A stretch of DNA of 64,000 bases, taken from Cotesia glomerata. Taxonomy: Eukaryota > Arthropoda > Insecta > Hymenoptera > Braconidae. The stretch lies in assembly GCF_020080835.1 (NCBI RefSeq), contig NC_058165.1, forward strand, positions 5,741,771 through 5,805,770. The letters run 5' to 3'. Below are positions 12,398 to 24,429 of this stretch, piece by piece (positions within the stretch are counted from its first letter, which is position 1; every line of letters begins with the position of its first letter). The position numbers and the translations under genes are program-made. The notes beneath the pieces are model-generated. The model saw nothing but the letters and a program-made list of their open reading frames with translations. It did not search any database and had not been told where the DNA came from.

Positions 12398-12472
12398 TAT
12401 TTGATGCCTGCCCCCCCCCTGACCAGCAGCACTCACTTCGCTCGTGCCGCAAATGTCGGGGGCAGGCATCAA
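12398..12472. repeat. GC-rich hairpin
   Basis: TTGATGCCTGCCCCC and GGGGGCAGGCATCAA form a near-perfect stem around a loop that includes ACTCACTTCGCTCGTG. It includes a run of cytosines. Confidence 0.6.
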
Positions 12473-12521
12473 TTTTTTTCAACGCAATTTTTTGCGTACT
12501 TTCGACCGGATAGCAAGAAAA

Positions 12522-12653
12522 CTAGTATACACTACATGGGCAGAAATTTGAGAGCCCTGAACTGCCCGACATGATGCCCTCGGCTTCGCTTCGGGCATCA
12601 TGGCGCGCAGTGCAGGAATCTCAACTTTCTGCCTTTGTAGTGTAATATACTAT
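12522..12653. repeat. Palindromic element related to the two-hairpin family
   Basis: Outer arms TAGTATACACTAC and GTAGTGTAATATACTA enclose CTTCGCTTCGGGCATCATG. The TAGTATA ends and the CGGCTTCGCTTCGGG loop resemble the GAGGCGAAGCCGAGG family, but the stem sequence differs. Confidence 0.5.
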
Positions 12654-14988
12654 TTCTTCTTAATAATTTCTTGATGTAATTTATAAAATTTCTAAAACTA
12701 TTGTTTTCATTTATTATCCTATTAATAATTAATGAAATAGACGTAGTCGTACACATATGATTCGCTAAACGGTATTTTATGTTCTAGCGTATTACATTTA
12801 TTTAATATTATTTACGGCGGGTTTTACGACGTCAATGATACGTATACGAAGTCTATCCAATATCAAATATAACGTCGTAACCTGGAAAAGCGCGGAGGGT
12901 GGCAGAAGCAATAAATGTACGGCAAACGGCGCTTTTCTCGATAGAGGCCCTTATACAGCAGTACCAGTTCATCCTCCTTCAAATATAGTAACAGGGAGAG
13001 GGGCCACGAATATACGTACCTATCGAACGAAATGATATTCATTTCTGGGAATTTCACTCGAGAATGGAACCTATAGAGGAATAACACTTCTTTCCTTACA
13101 TCTTTTCGACTTTCATTTTATCACTACCTGACTATGACAATTTTGTATATAGATTTATCTTTACATGTTATTTTCAATTGAATCAAATGATAAACACAAT
13201 GCTTGGTGAGTTTCCGAAAAATTCAATCAATTTGCTGCAAACATGAGCTTTTGTTTACTCATCGTTTATTACGACGAAATAATTATTTATTTCAAGCAAT
13301 ATATTATTGTCGGTGCACAAGATAATAGTTTATTCTACTATTGCAGCGGTAATTCTTGACAAATTGAAACATGTGTGGTCGAATAGAAAACATATATAAA
13401 ATATACGTCTATATATATGAAAACATGGATAAATATACGTACATATGTACTTCTAGTTTATAACCACTCACCCGTTTCATTTTATTCTCTATATGTTCAA
13501 CCCTTCATAAAATTAAATAGTCTCGCAGTGCAAAATAAATAAAAAATAATAATAATATATATATATTTTTATGATACCATCACAATTAACTCTTTAGCGA
13601 TCGATTTTTCAAAAGGTTTGATCCAATAAATTATGTCAGAAAATTAGATATGTAAATAACGCATTGAATTTTTTATGATACTAAAATTAGCTGACAATTT
13701 TTGGATTTTTTCAAACCTTCTACACGTAAAATTTTTTCTTTAAATTTTTTTTTAATTATTTTTTCAATAAAAAATTATTAAAATTTTCAAGTGTCGTCTT
13801 ATTTAATTTTCTTGAATTTTTTAATGTTTGAGTGATTTTATTAACTATTGAATTAAATTTTTTATAATATCATTAATCATTTAATTTAATTTCTTAAAGA
13901 AAAACTTAATTTGATTTTTTTATAGACAATATTTTTATTAAATAATATCATCACAATACATTAATTGTTATTATTTAACAGATATTTTCATTTAAAAATT
14001 AAATTTAATAAGTAGATATTTCAATTTTTAATTAAAAATTTCCCAAGTCTCAAAAATTATACTTTGATGGGCCAAAAAAATCACCAATTTTTTTTTCGGG
14101 TATTTTATGAAAATATTTCAATTTATTATTTTTAAAAAATTCTTTCCAAAAATCAGATCAATAAAAAGTTTTTAAATTTTCAAATTAGAATTTTCAATTT
14201 TATTTTTGACTTACTTCTAATTTTAAATATCAACGAACGATTATTTGTTTTTATTCACGATTTTTCACTAAAAAAATATTGTAATAATGAAAAATAAGCT
14301 TAAAAGTACAAAAAAATTAAAGCTTTAAATTTTAACAATTTTTGAAAAATTCCGAATGACCTTTAAACATTTTTTCTACCAAGTAAATCTTTTTTTAAAG
14401 GACACTTAAAATAAAACAAAATATATTTTCACAGAAAACTCAGTTGGTTTTTTTGCGTGACATTATTCTATATTGACTTGACGATATATTACAGTTCAAG
14501 AAAACTTTCATTGTTTTAACATAATTTTTTATGCAAGAAATTTGTAGCAAAATCTATAAACTGAACTTTTATCATCGTAAGATTGTTTGAAGAATAAAAA
14601 AGATTAATTTCTGCTCAATGAAGTTACTCTTAAAAGTTTATTAATAAGCATCGATGACGGATAGGATTATAAATTTTGTTTCGTAAAAGATAGTAAGAGT
14701 ATAAAAACTATAAAAATAGTGTGGATTTTGGTCAAACACGTTACTTAGGCGCAGTAGCGGACGTAGCGGTAGAGAGTATCGTAAGTCGAGACAGGGTTGT
14801 GATCTACACTACGTCGGTTTTTGGGGTAGCAAATTCCCCAGAGGCGGTAGGCTAAATATATCCACCCACCTACCAACCCTCAAGGGGAAATGTCAAGACA
14901 ACATGGCCGACGCCCGTCATTCGGCTATATACCACTGCGTAATATACTACACAAGAGATGTAGCAAGTAATATATAGGTGCATACATA

Positions 14989-14989
<1 letters not shown>
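12654..14989. other. Intron: unique islands at 12780-13060 and 14730-14945, otherwise AT-rich
   Basis: Both islands are GC-richer than the surroundings, unique in the window, and encode nothing recognisable; they are enhancer candidates. The rest is AT-rich sequence with nothing to report. Confidence 0.35.

Positions 14990-15060
<71 letters not shown>
14990..15060. repeat. (TA)n microsatellite
   Basis: About 70 bases of uninterrupted TA dinucleotides. Confidence 0.95.
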
Positions 15061-15064
<4 letters not shown>

Positions 15065-15169
15065 TTTTAGTAGAAACCGGTTTTGAACTTGTAAGGTATA
15101 AAATTTTTAGAAAATAGATTTTAGAACAAAAATATTTTCATTGATATTGAGAAAAAAAGTTTCTTTGGA

Positions 15170-15540
15170 AAAAAGTGAGCAAAATTTTTGTAATAAAAAA
15201 TTAATTTTTTGAAAATTTTAAAGAATTTTATTTAATAAAATTTTTTCTCACAATAACGTTTTTTTTAATTTGGAAAAAAAAATTTTAAATAGACAACTTG
15301 CTAATTTTAATCCAAAATTTTTTTTTCCCAAATTTGGAAATTTTTTTTCAACGGGAAAATTGGCAAAAAAAATTTTTATTAAATAAAATTGTTTAAAATT
15401 TTCAAAAAATTAATTTTTTGTTACAAAATTGTTTACTTTTTAAAAAAAGAAAAAAACATTTTTCTCAGTGAAATTTTTTATTTCTAATTCAACTAAAAAA
15501 TTTTTTTTAATATTTGCACAAAATTTATTTCAATGTTGTT
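15170..15540. repeat. AT-rich dispersed repeat, inverted relative to 32040-32640
   Basis: The segment with AATATTTGCACAAAATTTATT near 15510-15535 is the reverse complement of sequence near 32350-32385, and similarity extends on both sides. It may be a decayed transposon. Confidence 0.5.
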
Positions 15541-15744
15541 ATGACAAAAATTCAAAGAAATTAATTTATCAATCATGATTTTCTCGGAAAATTAAATCAT
15601 TATTTCTTTTTTTTTTCTAAGCTTTTATTGGAAACGATTCTGATAAAAAAAAAAATGAAAATTTTGCACCTTAAATTCTATAAATGTAAATTTATATATT
15701 AAACAATATTAAAAATGTGAATATATGATTTTTATGCATTTTTT

Positions 15745-15800
15745 AGTTTGCCATTCGGTCATGGCATAAATGTTGATTAATAAATAAATAAATAAATAAA
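15745..15800 (-). repeat. Retroposon-tail-like sequence with (AAAT)n
   Basis: On the - strand, TTTATGCCATGACCGAATGGC resembles the motif at 17714-17850 and abuts an AAAT repeat. Confidence 0.4.
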
Positions 15801-16175
15801 AAATTATAACTATTGAATAAAAACAACCCCGAAAATTTCTTATTATTGATCTTATTTTCTGAGCAAGATTTTAAAATAAAACAAACTGGTATATTTTAAT
15901 TTCATAAAAGACTAAAAAAAAAAATGTCAATTTTTTGAGCTACTCTAATATATAAATAAATAATAATATAAAACCAAAGATTTTCTTTATAGACTTTTTA
16001 GCAAAACTATGGTTGTCTGATATCAACTCTGGCCTCTCAGCGGTATACTATACCACTTTATTCATTTTCTCGTACCTGCCGAGGCCGAAAAAGTCATCAA
16101 TATACCATGGTAACTTCTGCTTCTAGCTATCATGTGAGTTTATCCACATACAATGGTATATGTGAGCTTACTTTC

Positions 16176-16179
<4 letters not shown>

Positions 16180-16250
<71 letters not shown>
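16180..16250. repeat. (AT)n microsatellite
   Basis: About 70 bases of AT dinucleotides. The Ile-Tyr repeat frame running through it is an artefact. Confidence 0.95.
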
Positions 16251-16254
<4 letters not shown>

Positions 16255-17713
16255 AGACATAAAAGTATAGACATATCCTGTGTGGGTGTAGTAAAACCAC
16301 GAGATGTTGGCGGGAAACTGATGCGAACAAGTCCCTTCTTACACTACCACTATTTCAGTATTGAGTACTTTTTCTTTTTCATTCTATTTCCAAACTCACC
16401 CTCGCTCCAAAAACACGCACGCGACAAAACTTTTTCTGTATATATATATGAGGCGGAGTCACGCCTAATCCCGCATGTCAAAATGAAAGTCTCAAGAGAC
16501 TACGCCAAGAAACTGTGTATATTTAGATGTGGATGTAAGTTTGTTGGTAGTTGGCAAAATGTTGATCAAATATTCATCAATATAAGTATAAAATATATAC
16601 CATGCCAAATCAACAAATTTTTTTGAAATTTATTCAATATAGTTTTTAATATTAACAGCTTGGATATTGAATTCAAAAAACTATTTATAAATAGCAAGTT
16701 TTACAATTTTTATCAAGAATTTTTAGATAAAAAAAATCAACTGCAGTTTCAGTGAAAATTACTAAATAAAACTAAATCATTTAATCTAAAAATATTTTTA
16801 ATAAGCCAACATTCGCTTGAACCACCACGTTGTTGATTATAACTCGATAAAAAACTTGTGAGAACTCTTAGAAGTTCTAACTAAAGCCTACTTGGCTTCG
16901 GCACGTGCCTGAAATAAGTTAGAAAAAAAAATTTCAATTGGTATTAAATTATAATCGGTTTTGAGTAAATAAAACTCAATCGAATGCACTTAATCTTCAA
17001 TTGACAAGTTATTATATTAGGTAAATTCATTCTTCGATTAAGCCTAGTCGGAAAAATGAGCTTGTTTTTTTTAAAGAATTGTACATTTATAATTGCTTCA
17101 TTTTTACAGCAGTAAATTTTTGTTTATTTTTCCAGTAAATAGCATAAATTCTTGTCATAAAAATAATTTGTATTTTAACATAGAAAATTTTGTTGTAATA
17201 TATTAAAAAACGGGAATTTTTCATGTAAACAGAGGAAAAGTTTTATTGTTAGGATAGTAAAAACTTTTATATACAGAAAAAAAAATTAACTTGAATCAAG
17301 TCAATAATTTTTAAGAACTTGATCTTTTTGATTTGAATAGAAAAATTTTTTAACTAAAAAAATTTTCGGTAATTATTTACAAGTTGGGTCAACCCATGCT
17401 GAGCCATGTTAAATTTTTTTTTTAATCAAATTGATCAATTTTTTTTTTCAATTGTTCGCTTTTTATGTACTTTTCAAAAAAAAAAAAAACATAAAAAAAA
17501 GATAAAATAGAAATTTTATCCAAAAACATGAAAGCTAATTTTTTTCCAACTTTTAAAGGCAAAAAAGCTATCAAAATCTTTATTTTTTTCTTTCACGCCA
17601 TTTTTTATTATAAATGCGCCGTAAAAACAAGCAGCAAAAAAAGAATTTAAAAATGTTAATTTTTCACCTAGTTATGGCCCAAAATGGGACTGACCCACCC
17701 CACTTGTAAATAG

Positions 17714-17850
17714 ATGAGATTAGATTTATTAATTTATGCCAAGGCACAACAGCCAAATGGCAAATATAAAACAATACAATATTTAGAGTATTTAGATTTA
17801 GATTTAGATTTTGTTTATTTAATGCCAAGGCACAGGCCAAATGGCAATTT
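17714..17850 (+). repeat. Direct repeat of TTTATG/ATGCCAAGGCAC motif
   Basis: Two copies of ATGCCAAGGCACA followed by GCCAAATGGCAA lie about 85 bases apart. This kind of sequence resembles retroposon 3' tails, but assignment is uncertain. Confidence 0.4.
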
Positions 17851-20149
17851 TAATTACATAGTAAATACAGTTTTTACAAGAAAGCAATTTCTGTGAGTAC
17901 ATAATATAATATAATATAATATTGCACTATAATTAATTCAATTTATTTATATATAAACAAGGTAATAAAAAAAATCATATTAAACTTGGAACTTAAAGTA
18001 TAAAAACAATAATTTTAAAATATAGGATTTTAATGTCATCAGATCAGATGATAACTCAGCATAATAATTTTACGAATAGCAATTTCTTCATCCTTACTTT
18101 AATCTTTGATTTTCAATGAATTAATTTAAATTTGTTATTTATTAGAATTTGTTTAATTATCAAGATTTAATAAATACTTAATAAATACTTATTTACAGCA
18201 AAGTAGAGTCTTAAAACTAGATTAATCTATATAAACTAAACAAGTTTATTATTTTACCTATAAAAGTACGATAAATACTGAGGAAATGATTTCCAATACA
18301 GTTTTCATAATAGTAGTTTTAATATTAATCAATTGAGTTAGCCGAAAAGTTTTATAGAACAACAATACAAAGTAAACTAAAGTTCATGATTCAAGATTTA
18401 GTTATAGTATTTAAGTTTTGATCTATGCTCATACTGCTTTCTTCATAATTTAACCAAAAGAAAATTATCAAGTATCTAAATCAAACAAGTAATCAAATAT
18501 CAGATTTTTAAAAATGTCTAAGCTCGATGCATTTATAATAAATCATTATTAAAGTAAATAATAACCAAATTTTCTTGATTTAAGTAAATTTTACTTGATT
18601 CAAGAATTTTTCTTTATTCAAGACAATGAAACTTTTAAAAATTATTTTCTTGGTTCAAAAAATTTTCTTTTTCGTTGTATTAACATCGAAATGTCTCCAA
18701 GATAATAAAGTTATTTTTACAATTCTGTAATAGTGAAAATTTATACGTCAACATAAAAATTGGTCCCTTTAAAAAATATTAAAAATTTTCCTTTTTCTTT
18801 CTTTGTATAATATTTTTATTTGAATATTAAGATATATAATATCGAGTGTCTTATTCGAAGAATCTAAATAAATTTCACACTAAAAAAATATATGAATGGG
18901 TTTACTATTTGTGCGATCTTTCCCAATTGGTATGAAGTTTAAAAATTTTTTTCTCTTAAAACGCGTACACGCAGGGGTTAGGAGTATAAAGTCACTCAAT
19001 TATTCAAAAGGTCATCCCACCGCGTTAGAGATCCCTTGCACGCATATAACGAATAACGTGTTCCAAGATTCACTTTGTTTTTTTATTTTAGTTTCCCTCT
19101 TAGCTTTATTTATTATTTTTATCCGTTTTGTTTTCTTTAACACACGCAAGTATCAAATAAAGTTGATAAAATTTTTTATTAACCATAAAGAGTAATTCTA
19201 AATAAGTAGTACACAATTGAGAGTAGTACGCTCATAAATTTGTGCCCTTGAATAAAACAAAAAGAAAGGGAAAAGGAAAAATTAAACATGAAAGAAAAAA
19301 ATCAAGTACTTGAGAAAAAATGGGAGAACAGTAGTGTGATCGCTGATGGGTGCCGCGAGCAGCGCTTGTGCAAGAGACAACGGAGTAGAAAGAATGAACG
19401 AATAGTAGATGCGGAAAAGAGAAAACGAATCCCTTGGGACTATCGACTGCGCGCTGAGTCCGGTGGGGCAAGTCGATACTCCAGGGACAAACTCTACTCC
19501 CACTCAAACTTTTCTTCCCTGTGCTACTATTACTCTGCTTCTTCCTTTTTGTCCTTATATTTTAGCCACTCGTCACCTCTTTCTCTTAAACTGGCATTCA
19601 ACTTTTGAACACTTTACGCACGCGCCTTGTCTATACAGAACCTAAACCTTAATATTTACTTTTTTTTTCTTATAAATAAGTACATCAATCATAAAATGAT
19701 AAAAAAATTTTATAACTTGTCTTCGCACATTTTTATTACAATTGTGAGTTCATTTATTTCTAGTCAATCAGTGTCGTTAAAAAAATACACCCCGAACAAT
19801 AATAATTACCTGGGAAAAAAATATAAAACATAATTAGATATAATCATGCGTTCATTTACGATTACAATCGGATTATACTCAATTACATATAAATTTTTTT
19901 GCTCAAAGAAAGAATTTGATTTTTGATATTAATTTATGTAAATTATAAGCCAGTCTTACAATAACTTATCAAAAATTACTTTTAATTAAGCCTACTTACT
20001 TAGCTTGGAAAAAATTTATTATATTACAATTTAAAAAACAATTATGATAAATGAAAGTTAAATTAAATTTCAAAGCATTAATCTTTATTAATTTTCAGAT
20101 TATGTTCAAGAATAATTAACTGCCGATTTTGGATGTCTAAATTTTTACA
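17851..20149. other. Intron; unique GC-richer island 19280-19640 contains the COE palindrome
   Basis: 18560-18675 is a degenerate CACTGAT-family fragment. The island at 19280-19640 has no repeat copy and holds TCCCTTGGGA at 19430. Frames open on both strands there have no family resemblance. Confidence 0.4.
19430..19439. promoter_or_regulatory. Perfect COE/EBF palindrome TCCCTTGGGA inside the knot intron
   Basis: The ten bases match the EBF/COE consensus TCCCNNGGGA exactly. The site lies in a unique, GC-richer island (about 19280-19640) of the large intron of the gene encoding this factor. Autoregulation of collier and EBF genes is established in flies and mammals; binding here is an inference. 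Confidence 0.45.
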
Positions 20150-21275
20150 CTGAAAAAAAGTATTTTTCCACTCACAATATTTCTTATGCTGAGAAAAAAA
20201 CTTGGTATTGCTCTACTAACAATACGGGATATTTTGCTTAGTACTATATGTATACTGCTTAGAAGTATTCCTATACTGATTATCACAATACTTCAATTTA
20301 TTATAGTCAGAATACCGAATGCAAAATGGAATTATTATAATCTTACTTTGATGACATAATTTAGTTTTTTAATTAGTATTTAAATTAATAAAAATTGAAA
20401 TTATAAGTGTAGTAATAAATGTTAATTTTAAAGTTATATCAAGAATTATAATTACTTATAATAAATTGTTTAAATTTATTTTCTGGGTATATATTAAAAA
20501 CATCAATGGACATCAATATAAACAAGACAACATAGGCGGGAAAACTCGGCAGTATTACTGCTTAGAGTATATAGATCTCAAACTAAACTCGGTATTGCTC
20601 TGAAAACTAAACTGGTATTTTGATAATCACAATACGTATTTTCACCATAAGAAAACTCACTCGATAATATTTTGTATACAGATAGGAACAATACTTTTTT
20701 TTCAGTGCATTATCTTAATAAATATATTGAAATCATGTTGATTAATGAATTTGATGAAGAAAGTAATTCAATTAAAACAAATCAAGCTTCTATGAAGAAA
20801 AATGTCATTTTTTTCTAAACTGATAGAAGGATTTATTTGTATTAAAAAAGATTTGTTAATAGTTAACAAATCATTTATTAAAGATCACTTTTTAGTATTA
20901 AACAAATATTTCTTAATATTTAAAATGATTTGTTTGTGTTTAATAAATCTAATATTCATTTATTAAATATTAATAAATCTTTTTAAATACTAAGAAATAT
21001 TTTTTAAGGACTAAAAAATGGTCTCTAATAAATGATTTGTTAAATATTAACAAATATTTTTAACTATAAACAAATCCTTCTATCAGTGTATTTTATACAA
21101 GAATATTGATTAAAATTATTCACCAAAAAAATTAGAACAATTTACTCAAAACAAAAAACAAAATTGTTTCTGTAAAGACAAAAAATAAACATGCAAGTTG
21201 AGAATCTTCTCTAAAATAAGTCTTTTTTCGAGTATTTATGATAGCGGCATTATTAGTACGCTTTTTTAGTGTTCT
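20150..21275. repeat. About 1-kb dispersed repeat, copy 1 (second copy 33650-36150)
   Basis: From CACAATATTTCTTATGCTGA to GATAGCGGCATTATTAGTA this copy aligns throughout with 33650-36150. It carries an insertion at 20820-21086 and lacks the two insertions of the other copy, so each copy shows the other's empty sites. Confidence 0.75.
20820..21086. mobile_element. CTGATAGAAGGATTT inverted-repeat element
   Basis: The termini CTGATAGAAGGATTTATTTG and, inverted, CAAATCCTTCTATCAG bound 267 bp that is absent from the paralogous sequence near 35980. The interior is built of AACAAAT/ATTTGTT motifs. Confidence 0.75.
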
Positions 21276-23287
21276 TGGAAAAATTGAGGAAGCAATAAAA
21301 ATTTCCAAATTTTTCAGTAATTTTTAATAGGCTGTATTTCAGTGTAAAATAATCTTCCAGAAATCAGCCAAAGGATTGTAAAGCTTGAAAATTTTTTTTC
21401 AGGTTTTTTTAGCGAAGAATTGTTAAAAGTTCTTATTGTTATGCAATTCTATGAGAAATATTGCAAAAAAAATTTTTTTAATTTTTATTATTTATTTTTG
21501 GTCCATGAGCTTTAATTTTTCTCAACTATGCCACCACATGTACTTGATAGTCTGATCATTCGGCTTCAGCATATAGCATGTATCTTATCATCGAAAATAT
21601 CTTTGTATGGTAATAATGTTATTATTTCCTATAAAAATAAGAAAATTTTAGTACCTTTACAGGCGCCATGTTAATAGGACAGGACGCCGTAGCGGACCAT
21701 GCAAGAGTTGCCATGGCAATGGCTCACATGGGGAGGGTATATTCACCCTCTCTTATACACAATCCCTCTTTCACAAGTACCAAGATGATAATAATACCGC
21801 CTGCCTTTCCTATACCTCTCCACTACGATGTTACTATTTTCAACTGTGTCTAACACATGATAACATTCATACAATTCATATACAAGTAGTATGACCATAA
21901 AACATACCATCCACAAGTTGTGCACTTCCAAGGACAAAAGTTCCGTAGTTGTTTTTATTGTTAATAATAATATCTCTGGATTTAAGTAATCATATAACAG
22001 AATTTATTTTTTTAATCGAGTTTTTAACTTTTTTTAACCAAAAGCTAATTTTTTAATTAAAAATATGTCATTGATGTAATTAATTTTTTAAATAATTTTT
22101 TTTTTGCATTTAAAAAAGTTATTGAGGTCATTTTTCATATTAAAGTAAATTTTCTCAAAATATTTTTTCTATTTTATTTTTTTTTTTTAATTCTTAAGCT
22201 ACTACTTTAATTTTTTTCAATAAATGACATTTTTAATTTGCAAGAAATTTCTTAAAATTTTTTTTATAAATCTATTTTTTACCGAAAATTTATAAACAAT
22301 TAAAAAAAAAATTTGTAATTTAAATTATCGATAATATTATTTTACGAATTAAAATTACTTTAAGTAGTAAAAATTTGCTTTAGTCAGACATATAAAGCTT
22401 AACAATTTTTTAAATAGTTTAACTTAATAAAAAAATTAAATATGAATATAATAGCCGACTTAATAATACTTTTCTACATTTTATTTGTGAATAATTATTT
22501 AAAAAATTAGAAAAACATATTTAACTGTTATTTTTACGTTTAATTAATTGAAAAAAAAATTAATTAAATAAAAATTTTAATATTTGATTAAAAAAAAAAA
22601 AAAATTCTTTCCGTGTACAAACAAACAAATTAACTCATCTTGCACTTAGGCTAATTTCATTTTTGTAGCTTACACGGTATAATATAATATTGAAGCATGA
22701 ATTACTGCAGTATTGTCAAAGGACAACCCTTTGATGTCAACGCGAGTTTGCGAATGCAAGTTCTATAAATCAGTTATGATGCGTGTTAGTAGATTACTCC
22801 TTTCACTTAGGAGTCATTACTCTCAAAGGAACCTCTCGTACAAATATCAAAATTATATTCAATTGAACGTATTAGTGTAAACTTTATAGAGCTTTACGCA
22901 TCATAAATTTTTAATGTATTATCAAGTTAAACTTAAGTTGACGTATTTGTTAGAGTTACAACTTTTTGAAGAGATTTTATACTGAAATACAATTAAAATT
23001 ATCTTTTGCTTCGAAACTTTGAGCTTTAATGTCTGTTCACTCGAGCAAAACAAGACAATTTCGGACCGATGCAAATTTCGGTGGGCAGAAACTTATCAGT
23101 TTCGTCCCTAGAGAAGAGTATGTATTGTCTCTGCCCACTGTGTTATAGTTTCTGACTTCATTTCAGTTCTGTCGAAACTTCATTTAATTATTATAGGGTT
23201 CAAAATTATTAATAAAATTGACCGATGAATTTAGACATATTTTATATCGTACAAAAAATTTCCTAAAAAAAAAAATTTATATAAAGT
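21276..23287. other. Intron; small unique islands at 21655-21800 and 22680-22830
   Basis: No gene or RNA recognised. Sequence at 23040-23160 with GTGGGCAGAAAC and CTCTGCCCAC forms a loose inverted repeat. Confidence 0.3.
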
Positions 23288-24429
23288 AAAAGCCCCTATT
23301 ATTGACACTATAAAAGTGATCATGAATATTTGAATTTTTCTATCGTTTTTCAATTCAATATTGTCAACTTTTTTTTATAGGACACCTTAATCATTATTTT
23401 TACTTATATAATTTAATTAATTAACTTTAATAGCAATAAATTTAATTATTATATCAACTTAAAACTAACAGGTCGAATGTATGTATTAAAGACAGCGCAA
23501 AAAATTCAGAGCTGATTATTGACAGACTATTGACCCTATTATTGACAGGTATTTTATTACAGTTAGATTTATATTAACAATTGTGATTTTTACTAACTAA
23601 TGCAAAACTATCAACAATTTTTATTATTTTTAAATTCGTTTAAAACCTAGCTCTTCTATATTTTTTACCAGGTTTTTTTAGCAATTTTTTCGAATCTTAA
23701 ATACTTTGATTCTTATAAAATCACACGACAGTTTGTAAACATTAATACGTTGATATGCATGTTGAGAGGGTTAGGTTACCTTACATTATGGCTTATGTCG
23801 TTAGTTGACGCAAGTTAATTTTTGTGTCCCCATCATTGACATCCGCTACTTTAAAATTAATTTTAACTCGATAAAGTATAAGTAAATGATTATATGGTTC
23901 TTTAGACTATAAATAATATAATTTTAAACAATGCAATTACATAAAAAAAACATTGAGAAATCTGGATTTGAAAATAAGGTCTTTCTAAACAATATTGTTA
24001 AGAAATTACAAACGTATAAGCAGTGTTGGCCTACTTGAAAAATAGTATATTACACACCAAGGGAAGTAAAGTAAGAAATGTCTCAGATTACATGTAATTG
24101 TCGGCCGAGGCGAAGCCGAGGTTGACAAACATGTGATCTGAGGCTTTCTTATTTACTTCCCGTGGTGTATACTATTTTTTTGCTCGACGAAGGCAGGAAG
24201 CGGCACTTTCGTTTAGTGCAGCGGGCCGAAAGTTGACGCTTTCTGCCCGTCGAGCAAAAAATGAAATTTTTTGCGGTAAATAGTTTATACCTTAGAATTA
24301 AATTTTACTATTTTTTAATTTTAAAAATATGTAAAATTGTTATAAAATATCAACAATTGTGATTATTCACAGATTTTAATAATTAAATAGGGTGTCAAAT
24401 GTGGGGGTCCTGTTAATAATAGAGGCTTT
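23288..24429. mobile_element. Inverted-repeat element AAAGCCCCTATTATTGACA, containing two-hairpin copy 4
   Basis: The termini AAAGCCCCTATTATTGACA and, inverted, AAAGCCTCTATTATTAACA match at 17 of 19 positions. The interior includes the two-hairpin repeat at 24041-24260. Confidence 0.65.
24041..24260. repeat. Two-hairpin family, copy 4
   Basis: It has the same two modules as copy 1 and is most similar to it (arms with ACATGTGATCTGAG and a TTTCTGCCCGTCGAGC end). Confidence 0.75.

Noticed and set aside
16153..16626. 157-residue frame with a long Ile-Tyr repeat
   Set aside because: It is translation of an (AT)n microsatellite and its flank.
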